From NCBI GenBank assembly GCA_010093605.1, contig MU004182.1, positions 450,557-514,556 of the forward strand: a DNA stretch of 64,000 nucleotides, in the 5' to 3' direction. Position numbers and translations under genes: made by a program. Below, piece after piece: positions 48,131 to 57,143 of the stretch (its first letter is position 1; every line of letters begins with the position of its first letter). The notes below the pieces were generated by a model, which was not told the origin of the DNA, did no database searches, and worked only from the letters and a program-made list of their open reading frames with translations. This stretch comes from Lophium mytilinum. Taxonomy: Eukaryota; Ascomycota; Dothideomycetes; Mytilinidiales; Mytilinidiaceae.

Positions 48131-50296
48131 TCAAGTAATCCAATTATCACAATTGACATCATCGAGAAAAAGATCCCAGTCCATCCAAGGCGAAGGGTCA
48201 GTGAAGTGACCCAGACTGTCCAAGGCAGCGACAAGATCTTTGTCCTCGAAGGGCCCAGGATATAAGTTCTGGTCGACGTGTGGAAGTTCGCCGGGTTGCA
48301 AGACCTCACCCATTGACCCCTCGGGCTTTATCGGAAAGTCTGACGGGAAATCTGACACCGCACTCGTCTGGACGGACGTATTCTCTAAGGCATAACTCGT
48401 GGGAATTTCGGCAGTCTTGTATCGATTATGAAGAACCATTCGAGTCTTCTTCATCAGCTTCACAATCGGCCTCCACAGCATGCCTGTGTACGCATCGGCT
48501 ATTTGCTGGGAGTATTGCTCGAACGCGCTCTCCGCGGCAGTCCAAGCTCGACCAACACTTGGGTGGTCCGGCTGGGTGCATATCTCCGCCAGGACAACGG
48601 CAAGAGCGTACCATGGCACCCAGATAAACCAGGCCCAAGGAAACAACGCCGGGGATCGATTTGTGAAAAGCGAGCGCTCGACGACTCCAGTTGCCGCAAT
48701 CAAAACATCAAAGTCATCATCCGGCGGGGGTCTTGAGTCTTGCGGAGCGCGATGCATTGGTCGATAGAGCAGCACTCTCATCGACGCAGCAACATGCGAT
48801 GCGGTCATTGTGGCGTTGATATGGAGGGGATCAGATTCGCCGCAATATCTGACGACGCGCTCTTGCATCTCCCTTTCGAATTGCGTGAGAACATCAAGTC
48901 GGTCTTGCCAGGTTTGGAGGCTATCGCGCGATTGACTCCCACGGCTCGTGAAATCGTATCCGAGTCGGCGGTAGTTGACCATGGCTAGATGCGTTACTAG
49001 AGAGGGCGACATGTCTGTGAAACCGCCGGATGTCGTTGATAAACCTGCCAATTCGGCGTCGTTGACGTAGGCAGGCGGTCTGTCGAATTCCTCGGGGCGG
49101 AGCAACGGTACAGAGCCTCGATCTAGAGAGGTTTGTATGTCTAAAAGGCCAATACAATACCACAGTCTGCGCTTCGATTCCTTCTCCAAGGGCGACGAAC
49201 GCGGGTCTTCGACAGAAGGAATCCCTTGGCCATTTGCGAGACGAATTGCTAGAGCTACAAGAGCCCAAGTAGTGGACCGATTGGTACGAGTACGAAGCGC
49301 TACCTATACGATGGCTTGTAATTAGCGATTGCGACATGTTGTAGCTCAGGCGAGCAAGATGGAAAGGCGCTAGAATGTCGGAAAGGGTATTCGCCTTACG
49401 AGGTATATCACAAAAGCTTGCAAGACAACGTGGTCTCTGCTCGTGATAAGGTCAACACGTGAGAAAGCAGCCTCAGCAGCCGTCTGAAAGTGTTTATTCA
49501 GCGATTCTTTTCCTTGGCGTAGTATTTGCATCGACTCCGCTTCAGACAAGGTGCACAAGGCGGCGAAATAGATGGCATATTCCAAAGCCTCGACGCTCAG
49601 AGACACTGGCCGTGATGGGTCTGAGTACTTCTCGGTCACTGCAGCACACATTGTTGGCCAGTGGCCGACCTTGAATATCATATCAACTCGAAACTTGAAT
49701 ATGGCGAGCAATTTGTCTCTCAAATCTTGAGGAGGTGGCTGCAAGTCCCGGTTGGGTGTACCTTCCGACAGGCTCGTAAAGAAAACTGCGTTCGCGTGAA
49801 AACTGTGGCCGGGTGACGGTTCGCTGGTGGTGTTTTGGCTTTCCGGGGACTCGCCTTCGTCGTCGGACGGCTCTTCCAAAACATCGCGTAGTCCCGTGAC
49901 CTGCAGATGAGTTGATCAGCTCGGCTAGCTCTCATGACAATGGAGTTATGTCAATACCTCTGCAGCAAGGCCTGCCCAGAAGTCCGGCGCGACAAACCTC
50001 TTCGCATTGACAGCTATAGTTGGATCTTCAAGGGTATTTCTCGAGGAGGTTAGAACCTCAGAACCAGACTCTTGCTTTGGGGACGATGCGGTTGCTTCTA
50101 GCTGTCGCACCATGTCCTCCAATCGCAGGATTCTGTTATTGAGAGCATCTTTCCGTGGTCGACGCTTGCGCTTGTGCTGAACAGCGGTGCATTCGAGTTT
50201 TGTCTTTTGGCACGGACCACAAGGCAACGTCTTATCGCACTTGACCTTGCGTTGTCGGCATTGTTCGCAGCTCAGCTTCGTTGTAGGGGGAGCCAT
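48131..50296 (-). CDS. Zn2Cys6 fungal transcription factor 2
   Basis: Exons 50296-49958, 49900-49400 and 49303-48131, all phase 0, 670 residues. The zinc cluster is at residues 10-36 (CEQCRQRKVKCDKTLPCGPC), followed by the basic linker HKRKRRPRKD and a short coil. The fungal-specific TF domain spans about 150-450 (YAIYFAALCTLSEAES, WALVALAIRLANGQGIP, RRLWYCIGLLDIQTSLDRG). The C-terminus is acidic with WMDWDLFLDDVNCDNW, an activation-domain-like stretch. It could be a second pathway regulator or an unrelated neighbour; orientation and spacing do not decide. Confidence 0.9.
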
Positions 50297-51613
50297 CACA
50301 CGTGAGATAGGTATAGAGGATCTACCTTTCGGGAGAAGATAAGATGAAGATGAAGGTGTCGAAGCGGTCAAATTCGTGGTGACGTTGACATAAGCCCAGT
50401 GCACTAGGGGCTAGATCGGTGCCTATAATTAGCGGAAAACTTTAAATGACCCTGCCGTCTCAGATAAGACTAGTTCTCGATATTGATCTCTTGTTTGGAT
50501 GAGGCAGGCATTTGCAGTGGGATGTTCTGATTGTGCTGTTGCGATTTAATCCGAAGACGGAGAGTAAGAGCCTTTAAGAAGATCACATTCATTGAAACAT
50601 CAGCGGCCAAGGCAAGAAGCGATGATTCGTTGCGCCCTACGGAGTACTAGAGAAGTGCAATAGTGTTCTGGTCCGGTCCTGGAGTTCTGTGTTAATAACC
50701 AGGCCATTGCTCAGCAGCCAAGGTGATGACTCAGTGAGCGGGCCTAGCCCTACGGTGCCTGACGAGAGGATCAGTCCACTTTCTAGGGCACGCGAGTCCA
50801 GGTCTAGTCACGAAATTCTCACCATTAGACTCTGTCTCTTTTTAGACTATGCGAGCTCCTCTATAATAGTGGTAGCCTTGCATTTAAACTCCACAGTGCC
50901 ATGCACAGGCACAGATGTAGTACCTTGATCATCTAAAGGGGAATAGTATAGGCCGAATCAGGTAAGAGGCGCTTCTGACTACAAATCTACCTGCCCACAA
51001 TCCTCTATACTACACCAGCTTCGACAAGACCTTTATCACAACCAAGGCATCGTTAGAAGCAGTTCTAATCACTAATCCAGCATACTTGAACATCAAGAAC
51101 GGACAATTACTGGAATACGAGCATCCAACCAATCAGAAGCCGAAGATTGCGGACTTCCGAGAGGGGAAAACCTCCCGAACTCGGAACCTCAACACTGTAC
51201 TATTCGGCCTTTCGTTGTGATAGAATACATTCTACGAAATCAAGGGCCATGAGCTCCAGTGTCTGGTTTAAAAAGTTGAGCATCAGTGAAAGCCAAGAGA
51301 AGGTCGCCGGGTAGTCGAGTACAAGCCATCAATGAACGCCAGCTTCTCGGCAACTATAGCTAGGATCCCTGCTCTAGTAGAACAGACTGGGTTTTTGAGG
51401 TACGCAGCTCTTCTCAAAAGAGATGATCGTGATGATCTTGAAAAACTAGTGGGGACAGGGACAGGGAGATATTATTCATGTCGGTTCATTGGCTACAACT
51501 AGCTACCATACCCTTAACTCGTGTATGCAGGTTATAAGAATGCAATATATCTCCAAAACAATAGAAAGCCGCGACAGAAAACAACATCCACGGCTCTCCC
51601 AATTGTAGTGTGC
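50297..51613. other. intergenic spacer
   Basis: Promoter of regulator 2 and the 3' flank of family member F. Only short unsupported frames. Confidence 0.4.
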
Positions 51614-53332
51614 CTACTGGTCAAATACGGCGCCCTCCCAACCTTCTGACTCTGCTGTATTCAGCTCATCCCACTCAGACAAAATATTCGATTCGGCGGT
51701 CTTGTCGTTAGAAGAGTTTTGAGTATCAGCTGAAGGTAGCTCGACCGGGTCCCACTCCGAAGAAACAGACTTGGGAGACTCATTGCTGTCCTCAATGATG
51801 TTCGGGCATGGAGCTGAAGCCGCGTCGGCAAGTGCTACTTCGAGTTCGACCTCCCGTTTCAGAGCTTCATTTTTATTTTCATTTCCATGAAGCAGTGCCA
51901 ATTCTGCATCGGTCCACGTGGCATGATCTTCAGTCGTCTTTGCTTCAGGGAAATCGTGTAGGGACTCGGCCATATCCTCAACAGTCGATAAATCCCCCTC
52001 AGGGCCTTCGGTGTCTCCAACAGCCTGTTCAATCACCACCTTGATAGCGGCGAGAATGGGGTCAACTTTCGACGGGTTGTTATGGATCAGGGCCTGCTCA
52101 AGCAAGGCCTGAGAGATGAAGCGCAGTGCAGTGCGAACATCATTGGTATTCACAACTTCCTCGTGATACTTCCTTAGATGATCTGACTCGGCCTTGAAAA
52201 TCATCTCCGAGAATTTCTTCTTGATCTGCACCAAGACGTAGTCATGATGCTCCCGGTCGGCCGTGCAAACGTCAAACAGAGAGCGGATCTTAGGAGCCTG
52301 GTCGGAAATCCAACTGCTAACATTTTCGGTGGTCGTATTGCCATCCAGGAAAGCAGCGTTTTGTGGAAGCGTGTCAACCAGCCTGTCTGCAGCTGTATGG
52401 TGTTCATCAGCTGCCGCAGAGCTGGACTCCGAGCCCTCTATCATCTCATCTTTCTTGGGATTCAAATTCTCGGACTCATACTTGGAAGATCCAGGTTTTG
52501 GGATCTGCGCTTTTTCTTCGCCCTCGTCATCGCTTTCCTCGGCAATCCGGGTCATCACTTTCGTAATGATGGCCTCAAGCTCGTCTGCTTGCACCAGCGT
52601 TTGCTGCCTTTTTGCCAGACCCTCGACAAGCGTTACAATTCTCCCTAGAAGATTCGTTTGCACATTCTCATCTTCAGCTCCCTCGATTCTAGCCTTGACC
52701 AACTCTAAAATCTGCGCTTTAGTGCTCTCCCTATCCTTCTCCAATTCATCGACTCGCATGTCCGTAGCTTTCTTTGCGGCGTTGAGTTCTCCGATCTGAG
52801 TGATCAGCTCATCTCGAGCTTCTTCAACTTTCCGATCGAGAGACTCAGTGAAGCGGCGTTCGAGGGCAGCAAGCTTGACGTGGTACACGGCTTGTTTTTC
52901 CAGGAGTTGGGTCTCGTAGCCAGCTGTTTCCTTCGCGAGGAACGCCCGCTCCTCCTTCCGAACCTTCTCAATGTGTTTCATCGCGTACTGGACCGTGGCA
53001 TATCCGATCAGAGTAATGGCCAGTGCACCTGCAGTGATACTGGCTACATTAGACGGCTTGTATTCGATGAGGAACTTAAGAACACCGGTGGGCTTCTTGC
53101 ACTGGCAGTATACTTGAAGCTCGTTCTTGATCCGGTCGGGTAGGGCATAGCTATGATCCGCAAGGATTGCTTTTATATGTTGTTGAACCTCTTGGGGGAG
53201 GTCGCACGTTGCAGCGGTGTATAGGGAACTGCCGGTAGGAAGGAATTTGATGGCAGTGGTGAATGATTTCGGCAGTACACGTTTGTCCTGGCTATTGATA
53301 AGAGTCTTTAGGTACTCAAAGCACGACGCCAT
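51614..53332 (-). CDS. membrane coiled-coil family member F (longest)
   Basis: A single exon from the ATG at 53332, 572 residues. The N-terminal domain has MASCFEYLKTLI, AIKFLPTGSS, TCDL, LPDRIKNEL and YCQC. A transmembrane helix lies at about 96-117 (ITAGALAITLIGYATVQY), then KHIEKVRKEER and a long coiled coil to about residue 270. A helical middle region (about 370-470, FDVCTADREHHDYVLVQIKK) is unique to this member. The tail carries two tryptophan motifs, W527 (SSEWDPVELP) and W554 (LSEWDELNT). The frame extends 55 codons further upstream, but the TATA box at 53447-53453 lies inside that extension. Function unknown. Confidence 0.78.
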   Translation of the reverse strand: MASCFEYLKTLINSQDKRVLPKSFTTAIKFLPTGSSLYTAATCDLPQEVQQHIKAILADHSYALPDRIKNELQVYCQCKKPTGVLKFLIEYKPSNVASITAGALAITLIGYATVQYAMKHIEKVRKEERAFLAKETAGYETQLLEKQAVYHVKLAALERRFTESLDRKVEEARDELITQIGELNAAKKATDMRVDELEKDRESTKAQILELVKARIEGAEDENVQTNLLGRIVTLVEGLAKRQQTLVQADELEAIITKVMTRIAEESDDEGEEKAQIPKPGSSKYESENLNPKKDEMIEGSESSSAAADEHHTAADRLVDTLPQNAAFLDGNTTTENVSSWISDQAPKIRSLFDVCTADREHHDYVLVQIKKKFSEMIFKAESDHLRKYHEEVVNTNDVRTALRFISQALLEQALIHNNPSKVDPILAAIKVVIEQAVGDTEGPEGDLSTVEDMAESLHDFPEAKTTEDHATWTDAELALLHGNENKNEALKREVELEVALADAASAPCPNIIEDSNESPKSVSSEWDPVELPSADTQNSSNDKTAESNILSEWDELNTAESEGWEGAVFDQ

Positions 53333-53446
53333 CGTAGCGAGGAATGTAGTTGGCACAGGCTGTAGTGTTATAGTTGTGTTGATGAGTGGTGGTGGGTTGA
53401 ATGGGGAGGCGTTTGGCAATAGCTGCTTAAAGAACAGTAGAGGCCT

Positions 53447-53453
53447 CTTATAT
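53447..53453 (-). promoter_or_regulatory. TATA box of family member F
   Basis: On the minus strand ATATAAG, followed by AGGCCTC, lies 115 bp before the ATG at 53332. It supports starting at MASC rather than at the longer open frame. Confidence 0.45.
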
Positions 53454-53803
53454 GCATTGCCAAAAGAAAATGAGGGCGCGTACGGTTCTGGATTCACCGT
53501 CAGAAGTCTAGCCTACTCCTGAGCTGTTTCTCTAGATAGGACGCGTAAGTGGAATTTGAAAGTATGAGTAACAATGCACATTCACTACTTCCTGGAGCCA
53601 ACATCCTGCTAAGCTTTTCTAGGATTTACTGCGGTATCTGCACTCGTTCAATACAAAGCAAGCCCCCTCCGTCTCCGAGTCCCTTGAACCCTTCTCAAAA
53701 CTTCACACACCATCAATCCAGCCCACAACATCAACTCAACCCACACCATCACATCCTCCAGCACGACGAAACGGATTCCAACTACAAACCTCCACACTGG
53801 AAC

Positions 53804-54184
53804 ATGAGCCTCGCTGAGCTTCAACGGCTCCTCCGTCGAGATCCGACGATCTGGAACCAGGCATTCACGCTGTTCCTCGACGTTATGGTCTACACTGCTT
53901 ACTACAAGAGACCCATAATCCCCCAAGAGGAAATCGAAGTCGAGATCCTGAACCACGCGCTTGGCTTCCTGAATCCCAACGACATGGAGTACTTCAAGTC
54001 TCGCAACTCTTTGAATGATCTCTTGAAAGCTGTGGTGGGATACGCAGAGGAGGAAGTCATGCGCGAATCGAAGAAGCAAAACTGGCTTTCGCTGATGGGG
54101 AAGATGATCGCGGATTACAGTACGCCGTACATCAAGGAGGTATTCGATGCTCTTGTTGAACAAATACGAGGAGAAAGTGCATGA
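53804..54184 (+). CDS. small orphan protein
   Basis: The ATG at 53804 gives 126 residues (MSLAELQRLLRRDPTIWNQ). The frame is open upstream to 53549, but that stretch is a CA/ACC-rich leader like those of the family genes, so I prefer the short start. The protein is mostly helical and acidic with no transmembrane helix, and lacks the family landmarks. It is divergent from member F, sharing a spacer of 471 bp, so the two may be co-expressed. Function unknown. Confidence 0.5.
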   Translation: MSLAELQRLLRRDPTIWNQAFTLFLDVMVYTAYYKRPIIPQEEIEVEILNHALGFLNPNDMEYFKSRNSLNDLLKAVVGYAEEEVMRESKKQNWLSLMGKMIADYSTPYIKEVFDALVEQIRGESA

Positions 54185-55966
54185 ACTACTGCACTTGCGA
54201 GTAGAATTGGTACGTGGTCCTGTGGCATGCCTTAGCGTACTTGAAACTACACCTTTACATTGATAACCGACAAAGCCTTAGGGGCTGATTGTGGATGCGT
54301 CCAAGCTAGAGTAGGACAGCTCTCCGGGCTGTTGGACGGGTATTAACGGCATTCGTGGGCAGGAATATGAATTTGTGGGGGACAGTGATCAGCTCTTGTG
54401 CTTTTTTGCTCAAATTGAATAATCTACGAGTCTCGGATAGCATTATATTCTCTAGTTAGGATAGGGATCAACAAATACACAGTTCCTTTCAAGTAACCCC
54501 ACACCGCTGTTATACAAGCATTCGTCCCCCATACATCTTAATTTTCTTATTGCCTTTATAAGGTCACAAGGTTATAACTTTATACAAGATTCCAAGAGAT
54601 AAATTACGTCAGTATAGTACATGATTAACACAGTTTTGTAGTTATACTTATTAGCACCTTTTGTTGAATGCAGGCCGTAGCGTCTGATATTATGTGGAAG
54701 CCGAGCTAATATACAGGAATGGACCCAGGTTTGCTACTGTGATTGCTAGCTGTGGTGATTGTCATGCTCTAACACGGTGTGTATGAGACTTAAACCCCTA
54801 TGCGATATCCCTAAAGCCCTAGGCAGCGATAATTCTATGGCCGCGGGAGCTACTTTTGACCTACCAATAGCAAGATATGCAGCCGGCAATGCACTATCTT
54901 ACATCAACGAAGAATACAGCTAAAACTTGCCTTATCGTACTGGAAATGTAGCCTGGGGCGACAAGAGTTCTGGTATGTCTGGAGAATACCAGATCGCTGC
55001 TTACCAGTATGCAGGCCTATACCAAAGAGACCTTTTTCGCATATTCGCGATTACAAAGCGCATTGTTGGGAGGCTACTCCCACCTGACACTTCGAAGCGT
55101 ATCATGAATGGAGTACCAGGGAGATAATGGTGCCTAATCTGAATGCAAAAGGGTGGGCCATCCAGGGCTACCCTTCGCTCACCGAGTTAACCCGTTGATT
55201 GAAGCGATGGACGTTAAAGTCAAATACTTCAACCAAGCAGACCGCCTAAATAAGGCTCACTCAATCAATACGAAGAGGCCCGTTGATTGAGCCGTTAAGG
55301 TTCCATTGAAGCTGTTTTAATATCGAGGATTCTAGCTGCTGGATGCCGGTAACACTGTTATCTATAATGGCGGCGATAGGGTGTAGATTACTTACTACTA
55401 CGACTAACTATTCCGCTGCCGCGATAACACGCTTAACCTTAGAAGCACTAAAAAGGATAGTAAAGATGAAGGATCCAAGTAGAATGGGTAAGTGGAAACC
55501 TTTACCACGCCTTCCTACTGACCATCAAAGAACAGCAGGCAAGCACAAGTTCGCACAACGGTCAATGCCAACACACTCTTTTCCCTTTTCTTATCCATTG
55601 AACAACAACAACACAGCATTACGTCTCCCGGTAGATGGTCTTACGGCGGTCATTGGCACGCGGTGGAACCGATTACGGTCGACATGAAGCCCAACACACT
55701 TCACGGTGGATGGTTTTACGGTCGGCATTGGCCCGAGCCTCACAAAGCCATCAGAAAATCCACCCGTCTTGCTCCATCCGGTCGTCACTGCAGCCTGCCC
55801 CTCTCTAAGCTGATCTTGAAGCAGCTCGCTAACTTTCCCCGCCTCCGCGCCTATTGTCTATGCCTCCTAGGTTTCGCACTCTACCCGAGCCAAACTTATT
55901 TCCACTTGCTTCTACCTGTAGGCATCTCGGCTTCCTAGTTGAGGGGCAGAGAAACTAACTAAATTA
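54185..55966. other. gene-poor, partly AT-rich spacer
   Basis: 54420-54690 is AT rich with no frames. Further on, 55610-55770 contains two diverged copies of a GATGGTYTTACGGYSGKCATTGGC unit about 90 bp apart. No supported gene. Confidence 0.4.
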
Positions 55967-56317
55967 CAGCGCTTGGGCTTTCGATCTCTGCTGCCTCGTT
56001 TGCTTGAGCTGCATTCCCTACCTCATGAACTCGCTCAAGGACGTCCAGCACAAGTGCGGTCGCTGCGGCATGCTGCTTACTACCTGGCATTGTGGCGGCA
56101 CCACTAAGGTGCACATCCGCTCTCGACGACGACTGTCGACAGCACTCTTGTATACGACAAACCTGACTCTCGGAAAGAAATGCGGTGGATAGATCAGGAT
56201 TGGATAGGTGGGAGCCAGCAGTGGAGAGCGTATTGTTGGCAGGTGCCGAGATGGGGATTAGGAGGAAGGCTTCTCAAATTCTTGACAGGACGAAGCATGG
56301 GTTGCATTGCATCGATG
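55967..56317 (+). pseudogene. LITAF-domain fragment (copy 2, inverted)
   Basis: Homologous to 4608-4956 in opposite orientation, covering the CIPYLMNSLKDVQHKCGRCG coding part and about 200 bp of 3' sequence. An acceptor-like ttacag stands at 55961-55966, exactly where homology to copy 1 begins. Most base differences from copy 1 are C/T or G/A transitions. The stop of copy 1 is replaced by a read-through into RRRLSTALL, and no upstream exon encoding the first zinc knuckle is seen, so this is a remnant. Confidence 0.55.
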
Positions 56318-57143
56318 TCCAATCACTCGGTGTCCCGTAAGTCTTCGAAATACGTGGGCACACCTCGGTTCGCGGGCACTTCGCTGCCATTAGCATTAGT
56401 CCTCTCGAAGAGTATCTCCAAATATAGATCTCCTTCCAGGAAGCTGTCATTTGAATCTCCATTGTAATGGTGTTCCATCATCTACGAGAGCCCAGACTTC
56501 TTCGGTAAATCTATAAGCTGGTCGACATACTCCGGCTCACCAATAGTAACCTAAAAATACATGTCAACGTCGAGCCGAGTGACCCATCACATAGTTTTCA
56601 GCCAAGACTGAGTTTAGACAGGCGAGAATGAATCGTCGTTCCGTGAACCTCCTGCATTTTCGCCGGTTCCTGGGCCCTAGTTCATAAGCAAAACTTACAG
56701 CCGAATCAAGTTCCCCATTATCCACACTTTTTGTTCCACCTTTATTGGCAAATCGGGCTAGCATTGAAAAAAGTGGCCCATTGGCTACAAGCTTCGTTCC
56801 GAGTGACAAAAAGACCTGCTTTCGAGGGTTGGCAGTGGTCATTAAAACGACTTCATGAAGGCAACACCCCTGTGTCCGACCCTTATATCCCTATTTTGGA
56901 ATTACTGGTGCGAATATGCTGCTGGAAGTTTGGATCTATGATCTGAAAACTAAGTAGCTTCAGGATGATTTTCCAAAGAGGTCCTTGAATATCGTGCGGC
57001 CATGTCCTACAACAGCAGTAAGCCCCAGACCCAGACTCCTCGCATTATTCTCTGCTGGATTTCTTGCCTTTTATAGTCTGTTTCTAAGAGTCAATCTACC
57101 AACTCCCTCAGCCTTCTCAGGGATTTACCCGCCAACCTCCGTC
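56318..57143. other. intergenic spacer
   Basis: No supported coding sequence. The last part is the promoter and leader of the secreted-protein gene. Confidence 0.4.

Noticed and set aside
55343-55687. 115-codon reading frame near the second LITAF fragment
   Set aside because: No domain; composition resembles spacer, and part of it covers a local repeat unit.
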